From positions 1 to 42,137 of the forward strand of contig VBGJ01000148.1 of NCBI GenBank assembly GCA_005880445.1: a DNA stretch of 42,137 nt, given 5' to 3'. Position numbers and translations under genes: made by a program. The notes under the pieces are model-generated. The model was not told the origin of the DNA. It saw nothing but the letters and a program-made list of their open reading frames with translations, and made no database searches. The DNA is from Chloroflexota bacterium (GTDB lineage Bacteria > Chloroflexota > Dormibacteria > Aeolococcales > Aeolococcaceae). Of this stretch, positions 20,749-29,049 are shown piece after piece (the first letter of the stretch is position 1; each line of letters opens with the position of its first letter).

Positions 20749-21102
20749 CTAGTTGACCCCGACCGGCTGCCGCGCGCCGGGCGGCGCATACACACTGGCG
20801 ACGTCCTTCGCCTTGCCCAGGATGCTCTGCATGTCGCTTGCGGTGATCAGCTTGATCGTGCGGATGCCGCGCAGCGCGCCGCTGCTCGCGGTCGCCACCG
20901 CGAGCGCAGCTGCGGCATTGTCATCAGGCGCCTCTGCGATGAGCAGAAAGTCGTCTTCGCCGAACGTGAAATACAGTACGTCGACCTTGCCTCCGACTCG
21001 GTCCGCCGCCTTTTGGACCGCGGCAGCACGGTCACCAGGATTGGCGATGAATTGCGCCCACGTCTCTGCCTTGTATCCGCCAAGGAACGCGTATTTCGGC
21101 AT
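20749..21102 (-). CDS. GYD domain-containing protein
   Basis: MPKYAFLGGYKAETWAQFIANPGDRAAAVQKAADRVGGKVDVLYFTFGEDDFLLIAEAPDDNAAAALAVATASSGALRGIRTIKLITASDMQSIL; strong SD (GAGGAGGTGG) before ATG at 21102. The longer ORF in the track is over-extended. Confidence 0.85.
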   Translation of the reverse strand: MPKYAFLGGYKAETWAQFIANPGDRAAAVQKAADRVGGKVDVLYFTFGEDDFLLIAEAPDDNAAAALAVATASSGALRGIRTIKLITASDMQSILGKAKDVASVYAPPGARQPVGVN

Positions 21103-21153
21103 CGCAGCCACCTCCTCGTCTTCTATCTGCGTGCAGCCGGACCATGCTAGCTC

Positions 21154-21417
21154 ATGAGTCCGGCGCTCGCTCTTGCGGTGCTTTTCGTGCTGATCGGAGC
21201 CCAGGCGACGCGTGTCATCGCGCCGCGTCGTGGCTCGTATCCGCTGCTCCTGGCGCTGGCGGCGGTGGGCCTCGCAGCGGCGGAGCTGGTCGCCATCGGG
21301 GTACACCTCGGCGGCCCGCAGGTGGGCGTGCTCCATCCGGTGATCGACGTCATCGGCATCGGGATGGCCGAGATCCTCGGCCTGCGGCTCACGGGCCCAC
21401 GGCGCCGCGTCCGATAA
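21154..21417 (+). CDS. Small hydrophobic (multi-TM) protein of unknown function
   Basis: 87 aa: MSPALALAVLFVLIGAQATRVIAPRRGSYPLLLALAAVGLAAAELVAIGVHLGG...; two to three hydrophobic segments; in a + strand gap divergent from the GYD gene. Confidence 0.6.
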   Translation: MSPALALAVLFVLIGAQATRVIAPRRGSYPLLLALAAVGLAAAELVAIGVHLGGPQVGVLHPVIDVIGIGMAEILGLRLTGPRRRVR

Positions 21418-21457
21418 TCTCGACTGCGCCAGAAACCCGAGTCAGGAGTCATCAGTC

Positions 21458-21649
21458 ATGCGCTTCCCCCTAGGTCGTAAAGGCCTTGTCGCCGCCGGCG
21501 CCGCCGCAGGTGCGCTCGCCTTCTGGAAAGTCCGGTCTCGTCGCCGTGAGCAGGAGGATCGTGAGTGGGAGGCCGAGGTGGCCGGCGCCGTCGATGAGGG
21601 CCGCTCGGCCGCCGATGCAGCCACAACCGGGGAGAGTGGAAGCGGCTAG
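21458..21649 (+). CDS. Small hypothetical protein with one N-terminal hydrophobic segment
   Basis: 63 aa: MRFPLGRKGLVAAGAAAGALAFWKVRSRRREQEDREWEAEVAGAVDEGRSAADAATTGESGSG; preceded by GTCAGGAGTC SD-like sequence. Confidence 0.6.
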   Translation: MRFPLGRKGLVAAGAAAGALAFWKVRSRRREQEDREWEAEVAGAVDEGRSAADAATTGESGSG

Positions 21650-21677
21650 CCGGGCGCACGGTTTCGGCGTGGATTCG

Positions 21678-22148
21678 ATGGGGTATTCCCCATCTGAGAT
21701 GGCCGAGATCTCCGAGCTCCGTCTGCCCGCGGATCGCGCGTACGTCGTGGTCGCCAAGCGGGCCGCGGGCGCGATCGGCTCGGTGGCGGGCTTTGATCTC
21801 GACGCCGTCGACGATCTGACGATCGCGGTGGCCCAGGCGTTCGAGAACGCGATCAGCTGCCTGGAACGGTCGGGCTTCCTGACCGGGCAGGTGCGCATCT
21901 CGTTCAAGCACGACCGGCGTGGCCTCGACGTCCGGGTCCGGTCGACGGTGAGCCACGACGCCGAGGTTGGAGCCCGCGAGCGGGTTCAGGCGGCCGCTGC
22001 CGTGGCCACCCAGGCGGACGCCGAGGTGGCGGCCGCCACCGATCTCGCGCTGCGCCTGATGGGGCTCTTCGTCGATGACAGCAGCTATCGCGTCGACGAG
22101 CGCACGGGAGGGCTGCGCGTTCGGCTGACCAAGTACCGCGTCTCGTGA
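21678..22148 (+). CDS. RsbW-like anti-sigma factor / HATPase-like protein
   Basis: LPADRAYVVVAKRAAGAIGSVAGFDLDAVDDLTIAVAQAFENAI (N-box-like FENAI)...LALRLMGLFVDDSSYRVDERTGGLRVRLTK; overlaps downstream SigB/F-type sigma gene by 4 nt. Start 21678 or 21699. Confidence 0.75.
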   Translation: MGYSPSEMAEISELRLPADRAYVVVAKRAAGAIGSVAGFDLDAVDDLTIAVAQAFENAISCLERSGFLTGQVRISFKHDRRGLDVRVRSTVSHDAEVGARERVQAAAAVATQADAEVAAATDLALRLMGLFVDDSSYRVDERTGGLRVRLTKYRVS

Positions 22149-22963
22149 CGCCGGCGCCGCGGCGCGGCGGCGCGGCGACGCGGGAGCGCACGCTGGCCAA
22201 GCCGGCGCCGAGCGCGGAACGTGACGAGACGCAGCGTCTGCTCCGCGAGTACCGGACCACCCGCGACCCTCGCGTCCGTGAGCGCCTGGTCGAGCTGAAC
22301 AGCGATCTCGTCCACTACATCGCCCGCCGCTTTGCCAACCGAGGGGAGCCGCTCGAGGACATCGAGCAGGTGGGCTTCGTCGGTCTGATCCAGGCGATCG
22401 AGCGATTCGATCCCTCGCTGGAGAACGAGTTCAGCACGTTCGCCACGCCGACCATCGCCGGGGAGATCCGCCGGTACTTCCGCGACCGCTCCTGGGCGGT
22501 GCGCGTGCCGCGACGGCTGCAGGAGAACCTGATCCGGGTCAACGGCGCCTCGCAGCAGCTGCAGCACGAGCTCGGCCGGGCACCGTCGATCCCGGAGATC
22601 GCGGCTCGCCTCGGCATCGAGCCGGACGAGGTGCTCGCCGCGTTGGAGGTGTCGCCGGCGCAGCACACGGTCTCCCTGGAGTCGACGGGCAGCTCGCTCG
22701 GAGAGGATACGGCGACGCTCGGAGAGCGGCTGGGTCGAGAAGACGAGAATCTGGAGCGCGTCGAAGCGCAGGAGATGCTCGAGCGGGTGATGTCGCATCT
22801 CACGCCGCGTGAGCGCAAGATCCTCGCCCTCCGTTTCGTCGAGCAGCTTCCCCAGACCGAGGTGGCCAAGCGGCTGGGCATCTCCCAGATGCACGTCTCC
22901 CGTCTGCAGCGGGCCGCGGTGGAACACCTGCGCAGGGAGTTCGGCGACCAGGCTCCGGCGTGA
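22145..22963 (+). CDS. RNA polymerase sigma factor, SigB/SigF/SigG family
   Basis: LVHYIARRFANRGEPLEDIEQVGFVGLIQAIERFDPSLENEFSTFATPTIAGEIRRYFRDRSWAVRVPRRLQE; region 4 LTPRERKILALRFVEQLPQTEVAKRLGISQMHVSRLQRAAVEHLR. GTG start. Confidence 0.95.
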   Translation: MTPAPRRGGAATRERTLAKPAPSAERDETQRLLREYRTTRDPRVRERLVELNSDLVHYIARRFANRGEPLEDIEQVGFVGLIQAIERFDPSLENEFSTFATPTIAGEIRRYFRDRSWAVRVPRRLQENLIRVNGASQQLQHELGRAPSIPEIAARLGIEPDEVLAALEVSPAQHTVSLESTGSSLGEDTATLGERLGREDENLERVEAQEMLERVMSHLTPRERKILALRFVEQLPQTEVAKRLGISQMHVSRLQRAAVEHLRREFGDQAPA

Positions 22964-23009
22964 TCCAAACCGCGCGATCGGGTTTCAGGTCACGATGGCC
23001 GCCGCTGGT

Positions 23010-23015
23010 TAGAAT
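23010..23015 (+). promoter_or_regulatory. Putative -10 (TAGAAT) upstream of alaS
   Basis: TAGAAT 26 nt upstream of alaS ATG 23042. Confidence 0.4.
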
Positions 23016-23041
23016 CGGCACGTAGCTTCCGAGCACATTCC

Positions 23042-25639
23042 ATGCGCAGCCAAGACATCCGGGAGCGTTTCCTGCGCTTCTTCGAGGAGCGTGGGCACCA
23101 TCGCCTTCCCAGCGAGTCGCTCATACCCCACGACGATCAGTCGCTTCTCTTCACCGTGGCCGGCATGGTCCCGCTCAAGCCGTACATCTCAGGGGCGCGG
23201 AGGCCGCCGTCGCCGCGGCTGGTGTCGTGCCAGAAATGCTTTCGAGGAGCCGGCCTGAAATACGACGACATCTCGTCCGTCGGCGACACCACCCGCAACT
23301 CGTTCTTCGAGATGCTCGGCAACTGGTCGATCGGCGACTATTTCAAAGAGGGAGCCATCGACTACGCGTGGGAGCTCGCCACCGGCGAGTTCGGCCTTGA
23401 TCCGTCACGGATCTGGGTCAGCGTGTACCCGGACGACACGACCGCGGAGCTGCTCTGGACCGACAAGATCGGCGTGCCGCGGGAACGCGTCGCCAGGCTC
23501 ACCGACAACTGGTGGGCGGCCGGCCCGACCGGACCCTGCGGCTACGACAGCGAGATGTACTGGGATTGGGGACCACCATGCTCGTGCGGCCGCGCCGCGT
23601 GCACCCTCCAGGACGAATGCAACGGCGACCGCTGGGTCGAGTTCTGGAATCTCGTGTTCATGGAATTCGACCAGCAGGAAGACGGGTCGCGACCCCTGCT
23701 CCCGAAGCCGACGGTGGACACCGGCATGGGGCTCGAACGCTTCGTCGCCGTCCTGCAGGGCAAGCGCAGCATCTATGACACGGATCTCTTCGTGCCGCTC
23801 GTCACCGGCTTTCGTGGCCGCGCCCCGGACGGTCCTGAGACGCCGGAGCGCATCCGGGCGTTCAACGTGCTCGCCGACCACCTGCGCGGCGCCGCATTCC
23901 TGATCGCGGCCGGCGTCCTGCCCTCCAACGAGGGGCGCGGCTACGTGCTCCGCCGCCTGGTGCGCAGGGCAGCCATCCGCGCCCGGAGCGTGCAGGCTCG
24001 CGGCGGGCTGGCCGCCGGCACGCGCGAGTTGGTGGCGGTCATGGGGCCGGTGTACCCGGAGCTGGTCGAGCACGACGACCTGATCGAGGAGACGCTGCGG
24101 GCCGAGGAGGAGACGTTTGCCCGGACCGTCGAGGCTGCGTCGAAACGGTTCGAGGAGATCATCGGCGCCGCGGCCGGGCGCATCGCAGGCGATGACGCGT
24201 TTCGCCTCTACGATACCTTCGGCTTGCCGATCGAGTTAACCATCGAGATGGCAGCCGAGCGCGGGGCGACGGTGGACACCGATGGCTTCCGCCTCGCCAT
24301 GGAAGGACAGCGGTCCCAGAGCCGAAAGGCGCACGAGCGTGTGGGCTTCGGTGGCCTGACCTTGCCCGCGACGCGTTTTGTCGGCTACGAGACGCTGGAG
24401 GCCGAGGCCCGCGTGCTTCGCATCGGGGTGCCCGACGAGCTCGCCGTGCTGCCGGCCGGGCAGACCGGCGCGGTACTTCTCGACGTGAGCCCCTTCTACG
24501 CCGAGGCGGGGGGGCAGATCGGCGACACCGGCCAGCTGCGGTGGGACGACGGGCGGGCCGCGGTGCTCGACACCACGTACGTGCCCGGCACCGATGCGCG
24601 CCTGCACGCGGTGCGCGTCGAGACCGGCGAGCTTCGCCAGGGGGCGACCGTGCACGCGAGCGTTGACGCGGCCCGCCGGGCGCAGATCGCGCGACACCAC
24701 TCGGCGACGCATCTGCTCAACCGCGCGCTCCGCGAAGTGCTCGGTGACAGGGTGGTGCAGCGCGGTTCGTTGGTGGGCCCCGAGCACACGACGTTCGATT
24801 TCTCCTTTGCTCGCGCGCTGTCGGCGGAGGAGGTCGCAGAGATCGAGCACCTCGTCAACGACGCGGTGCGTCGCGATCTGCCGCGCACGGTCAGCGAGAT
24901 GTCGCTTGCGGAGGCTCGCGCCAGCGGGGCTGTTGCGCTGATCGACGAGAAGTACGCAGAGGTGGTCCGCGTGGTGGATTTCGGTGGCTGGTCGCGCGAG
25001 CTGTGTGGCGGCACGCACGTCGCGCGAACCGGAGAGCTTGGCGCGGCCATCGTCGTCTCGGAGTCGAGCATCGGTCAGGGGATACGGCGCATAGAGCTGG
25101 TGGCAGGCGAGGCGGCCGAGCGTCGCTGGCGCGACACGGGTGCGGCGCTCCAGGCGACGGCGCGCGCGTTGCGCGCACGCCTGGAAGAGGTTCCCGAGCG
25201 GGTTGCGCTGCTCCAGGAGCAGAACCGGCGCCTCGCGCGCGACGTCGAAGCTGCCCGGCGCAGCGCCGGCTCTGGAGGGGGGGTGCAGAGCGTGGAGCTG
25301 GAAGACATCTCCGGCATCCAGCTGGCGCATGCAACACTCGACGCCGGCGGCGCCGACGGCGTGCGCGACATCGCGGACCGCCTGTTTGCGGAGCGGCTCA
25401 ACGGCGATGGCGTCGCCGTCGTGCTTGGCGGTTCGACGCTCGCCGTGAAGGTTGGCGGACGTGCGCTCGACGCCGGCATCGACGCCGGCCAGCTCGTGCG
25501 GGCCGCGTCCGAGATCACGGGGGCGCGCGGCGGAGGCCGCAAGGACTTCGCCAGCGGTGGGGTGGGGGACCCGGCGAAGCGCGATGCCGCGCTCGCGTCG
25601 ATCCGAGAGGCGGTGGCGCGCGCCGCAAAGGCGCCCTGA
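23042..25639 (+). CDS. alaS: Alanyl-tRNA synthetase
   Basis: IRERFLRFFEERGHHRLPSESLIPHDDQSLLFTVAGMVPLKPYI; TGMGLERFVAVLQGKRSIYDTDLF; editing HHSATHLLNRALREVLG; CGGTHVARTGELG. Confidence 0.97.
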   Translation: MRSQDIRERFLRFFEERGHHRLPSESLIPHDDQSLLFTVAGMVPLKPYISGARRPPSPRLVSCQKCFRGAGLKYDDISSVGDTTRNSFFEMLGNWSIGDYFKEGAIDYAWELATGEFGLDPSRIWVSVYPDDTTAELLWTDKIGVPRERVARLTDNWWAAGPTGPCGYDSEMYWDWGPPCSCGRAACTLQDECNGDRWVEFWNLVFMEFDQQEDGSRPLLPKPTVDTGMGLERFVAVLQGKRSIYDTDLFVPLVTGFRGRAPDGPETPERIRAFNVLADHLRGAAFLIAAGVLPSNEGRGYVLRRLVRRAAIRARSVQARGGLAAGTRELVAVMGPVYPELVEHDDLIEETLRAEEETFARTVEAASKRFEEIIGAAAGRIAGDDAFRLYDTFGLPIELTIEMAAERGATVDTDGFRLAMEGQRSQSRKAHERVGFGGLTLPATRFVGYETLEAEARVLRIGVPDELAVLPAGQTGAVLLDVSPFYAEAGGQIGDTGQLRWDDGRAAVLDTTYVPGTDARLHAVRVETGELRQGATVHASVDAARRAQIARHHSATHLLNRALREVLGDRVVQRGSLVGPEHTTFDFSFARALSAEEVAEIEHLVNDAVRRDLPRTVSEMSLAEARASGAVALIDEKYAEVVRVVDFGGWSRELCGGTHVARTGELGAAIVVSESSIGQGIRRIELVAGEAAERRWRDTGAALQATARALRARLEEVPERVALLQEQNRRLARDVEAARRSAGSGGGVQSVELEDISGIQLAHATLDAGGADGVRDIADRLFAERLNGDGVAVVLGGSTLAVKVGGRALDAGIDAGQLVRAASEITGARGGGRKDFASGGVGDPAKRDAALASIREAVARAAKAP

Positions 25640-26904
25640 TGTCGAAACGCAAGTTCCAATTGCTGCGGCGCCGCGAAGAGTTCAAGACGCACTACACCGT
25701 GCTCGACATCGGCACGGAGTTCGTCAAAGCGCTGGTGGTGAAGCGCGAGGACGACAAGGGCATCGTGCTCGGCGTGGGCAAGGTGCGTCAGGCGGTGATG
25801 CACATGCAGGCGGGAGCGGTCGCGGACATCCAATCGGTGATCGACAACTGCGACCGTGCGCTCACCGAGGCGGAGGACATGTGCGAGACCATCCCGGGCC
25901 AGGCGGTGATCGGCATCGCCGGTGAGCAGGTGCGCGGCTTCAGCACGACGATGACCATGCCGCGCCCGCAGCCGCAGGCACGCATCACGCAGGCGGACAT
26001 CGCCACCGCGCTGCAGGCGGTGCAGCGCCGCGCATTGCGCGAGGCGGTTCGGCAGATGTCTCAGGATCTCGGCGTGTCGGAGATCAATGTGAAGCTGGTG
26101 CACAGCACGATCACGCACGTGCGCATCGACGGCTACGGCGTGAGCAACCCCGTCGACTTTCAGGGCCACATCCTCGAGATCACCGTTTTCAACACCTTCG
26201 CACCGCTCACGCACATCGGCGCTCTGCAGACGATCGCACAGGAGCTCGATCTCGAGTTGGTGGCGACCGTGGCCGAACCGTATGCGCTCGCTCGCGGCTG
26301 CGCCAGCGAGGAGACGCAGGAGCTCGGCGGCATCTTCGTCGACATTGGCGGCGGCACCACCGACATCGCGCTGGTGCGCAACGGCGGGATCGAATCCACG
26401 CGGATGTTTGCGCTGGGAGGTCGTTCGTTCACCAAGCGTCTGGCCACCGATCTTTCGATGCCGCTCGAGGAGGCCGAGCGCTTCAAACTCGCGCACGCGG
26501 AGCACCGTCTCGCAACCGATCAGAGCGTGATGGCGCATCGCAGCGTGACGCCCACGGCCGAGGTGCTCGCCCAGGGCGTCGCGCTCAGCCTGGAGGAGCT
26601 GGCCGGTCAGGATCCGCTGCCGCCCGCCCTCTTCCTCGCGGGAGGCGGCGCCGCGCTGCCCGAGGTGGTCGACCAGCTCCGCGCGATCGACTGGACCGCG
26701 ACCGTGCCCTTCAACCACACACCGTCGGTCAAGCTGCTCGGCCCCGACGACGTGCGCGGCGTGTACGACACCACCGGGCTTCTGGTCGGATCGCAAGACG
26801 TGACGCCGATGGGCCTGGCACGCCACGCGATCACGCTGGAAGATGAGGCCGACGAGCCACTCGGCGGTCTCATGCGCCGGGTGCTCAAGACGATGAGGGT
26901 CTGA
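25639..26904 (+). CDS. FtsA/PilM-like actin-fold ATPase
   Basis: TVLDIGTEFVKALVVKR...GIAGEQVRG...IFVDIGGGTTDIALVRNGGIESTRMFALGGRSFTKRLATDLSMPLEEAERFK...LFLAGGGAALPEVVDQL; amphipathic C-terminus GGLMRRVLKTMRV. ATG 25639. Confidence 0.88.
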   Translation: MSKRKFQLLRRREEFKTHYTVLDIGTEFVKALVVKREDDKGIVLGVGKVRQAVMHMQAGAVADIQSVIDNCDRALTEAEDMCETIPGQAVIGIAGEQVRGFSTTMTMPRPQPQARITQADIATALQAVQRRALREAVRQMSQDLGVSEINVKLVHSTITHVRIDGYGVSNPVDFQGHILEITVFNTFAPLTHIGALQTIAQELDLELVATVAEPYALARGCASEETQELGGIFVDIGGGTTDIALVRNGGIESTRMFALGGRSFTKRLATDLSMPLEEAERFKLAHAEHRLATDQSVMAHRSVTPTAEVLAQGVALSLEELAGQDPLPPALFLAGGGAALPEVVDQLRAIDWTATVPFNHTPSVKLLGPDDVRGVYDTTGLLVGSQDVTPMGLARHAITLEDEADEPLGGLMRRVLKTMRV

Positions 26905-27608
26905 TGCCGGTTGTAGTACTCGCCCGCACCGACGATGAGATCGCCGACCTGATCGACCTGGTTCGATCTGCGAAGGATCCCGAGGTCGGCCTCGTACTTC
27001 CGGCCGGAAACAAGGCGTTCCAGACGCCGCTGAATGCCCGCCTGCTGGGGCAGTTCAGCCGGCAGAACGGCCGCCGCACTGCGATCGTCAGTGATGACGC
27101 CCGCATCCAAGCGCTGGCTCGGGCCAACGGTTTCGGCGTCTACACCTCGGTACCGGCATTCGAGCGTGGCATCGAGGCCGCGGTGCCCCGCGAACCGTCG
27201 TACGCCGGGTCGCGCGCTGTCGACGGCGCGCCCGCGGTCACCCGCGCGCCGCTCGGGGCTGGTGCATGGACGGCCGCGGCGACGCTGCAGCCCCCACCCA
27301 CGCGAGCCGTTGCGCCGCCGCCTCCACCACCGCCCGGCCCGGCGGCGCCCACGCGTCCCCACCCCGACACGCGGGGCCCGGCCTTTCCTCCTCACGATGC
27401 GCGGCAATCAGAGGCAAAGGGCCCCGACCGGCGCCGGCCGCTCTATTACGCGGCCGCGGCGGTCGCGGTGGTCGGCCTGCTGCTGTTCTTCGTGTTGGCG
27501 CCGAGCGCAAAGGTCACCTGGAGCAGGCGAACGCCACCCAGGGCTTCACCGCCACTCCTACAGGGCAGAAAACGATCGCGGCAGCAACGTCCGGTGGCTC
27601 TGAGATGA
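26904..27608 (+). CDS. N-terminal portion of a frameshifted membrane protein: cytoplasmic alpha/beta domain, Pro-rich linker, single TM
   Basis: MPVVVLARTDDEIADLIDLVRSAKDPEVGLVLPAGNKAFQTPLNARLLGQFSRQNGRRTAIVSDDARIQALARANGFGVYTSVPAFERGIEAA..., PPPPPPPGP linker, TM PLYYAAAAVAVVGLLLFFVLAPSAKVT; after 27518 the frame becomes SRRTPPRAS... junk. Confidence 0.75.
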   Translation: MPVVVLARTDDEIADLIDLVRSAKDPEVGLVLPAGNKAFQTPLNARLLGQFSRQNGRRTAIVSDDARIQALARANGFGVYTSVPAFERGIEAAVPREPSYAGSRAVDGAPAVTRAPLGAGAWTAAATLQPPPTRAVAPPPPPPPGPAAPTRPHPDTRGPAFPPHDARQSEAKGPDRRRPLYYAAAAVAVVGLLLFFVLAPSAKVTWSRRTPPRASPPLLQGRKRSRQQRPVALR

Positions 27609-28585
27609 TCTCGACCACCGCGCCCGGCGGAGCGCAGTTTCCGCTGCAGCCGGGCGACACATTCCAGACCGCGGATCACGTCCTAACGTTTGTGGTCACG
27701 CAGGCGACGTACATCTGCATCGGGCCCAACGGCGCACAGCCACCGCCGAGCTCATGCCAGAACATGGGCCAGCCGGCGCCGCCGAACGCGTCGGTCCCGA
27801 TCAAGGATGCAACCCCTGAGGCAAAGGGGAATCTCCCCGCCAACACGCTCACCTACTGGCCGCAGAATCCGTGTCAGCAGCAGCCCGGGCAACCGCCGCC
27901 GGCGTGCAGTCCCGATGAGTTCTCCGTCACCAATCCGCAGCCGACCACCGGCGGGGCGGATCAGAAGCAGGTGACTGTCGCCAGTGCATCGGACGTCAAC
28001 AGCTGGAATCAGCAGGTGACGCAGATCGAAAACACGCTGACGAATCAGGTGACCCAGCAGATGCAGAGCGAGGCGGCCGGCAAGACTTTTGCCGTCGATC
28101 CGTCGGGAGCGGGCAAGACCATCGCCTTTACGGTGAGCCCACAGCTGCCGAATATAGGTGCGCAGTTCTCCCCCGCGCAGGTCACGGTCGCCGTCGCGGC
28201 CAAGGTTGCGGTGTACAGCCCCGCCGACGTGCGAAGAGATCTGATGGCGGACCTGCAAGCGCAGGTGTCACAGGGTGATCAGCTCGCCCCGGGCAAGCTC
28301 AGCATGCAACCGTGTCAGGTGACGCAGGCCTCGGACGACGGCACCGTCATCCTCAGCTGCGCGGCGACCGACTTCAGCCAGCCGATCATCAACCTGACCG
28401 GGCTCAAGTCGCAGCTCGCCGGCAAGAATCCCGGCGATGCCAACAAGATCATCCAGAGCGGAGTGGACAAAGTCCAGGACGTGAAGGTGTCAGAGTTCCC
28501 GTTCTCGCTCTTCTACCTGCCCTTCTTCAGCTCTCGCATCGAGATCGACGAGAACTTCGTACCCCAACCGTCTTCGTCCTCGTGA
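27518..28585 (+). pseudogene. C-terminal extracytoplasmic portion of the same protein, in the -1 frame
   Basis: From 27518: LEQANATQGFTATPTGQKTIAAATSGGSEMISTTAPGG...VSEFPFSLFYLPFFSSRIEIDENFVPQPSSSS*; continues the TM-proximal sequence if one C is restored (ACCTGGAG to ACCCTGGAG). Lacks its own plausible start. Confidence 0.75.
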
Positions 28586-29049
28586 CGCGTGCGCCGTTGC
28601 GCGCGACGCCGGGCTCGGTGATCGGGATCGACGCGGGCTCCGTGCGTGTCGGCGTTGCCGCGAGTGATCCCACGCGCACGATCGCCACGCCGGTCGCGAC
28701 CCTCGAACGAACGTCGAACGATTTCTGGGCGCGTCTGCAACGCGAGATCCATGCGCGCGCGGCCACGTCGATCGTGGTGGGGCTGCCGCGGCGCCTCGAC
28801 GGCAGCGAGGGCGAGGCCGCAGCCGGTGCGCGCGAGCTCGCCGCCGATGTCGGGCACCACACCGGCTTGGCAGTTGAGCTCTGGGACGAGCGATTCACCA
28901 CGGCCCAAGCGGAACGGCAGATGATCGCCTCCGGAACGCGCCGGCGCCGGCGCCGGCAGAGGATCGACGCGGTCGCGGCCACGCTGATGCTGCAGAGCTG
29001 GCTCGACGCAGCGGTGGAGGGCGCGAGAGGACGCTCAGAACCGTCGTGA
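28582..29049 (+). CDS. ruvX: Holliday junction resolvase-like RuvX/YqgF
   Basis: SVIGIDAGSVRVGVAASDPTRTIATPVATLER...SIVVGLPRRLDGSEG...VELWDERFTTAQAERQM...RIDAVAATLMLQSWLD; GTG start overlaps upstream stop. Confidence 0.94.
   Translation: MTRAPLRATPGSVIGIDAGSVRVGVAASDPTRTIATPVATLERTSNDFWARLQREIHARAATSIVVGLPRRLDGSEGEAAAGARELAADVGHHTGLAVELWDERFTTAQAERQMIASGTRRRRRRQRIDAVAATLMLQSWLDAAVEGARGRSEPS

Noticed and set aside
25003-25638. N-terminal extension of the FtsA-like ORF
   Set aside because: Arg/Gly/Ala-rich out-of-frame reading of alaS; true start is ATG 25639.
27510-27530. Programmed -1 ribosomal frameshift
   Set aside because: No canonical slippery heptamer in the frame overlap. A lost C in a CCC run is the simpler explanation, though relatives should be checked.
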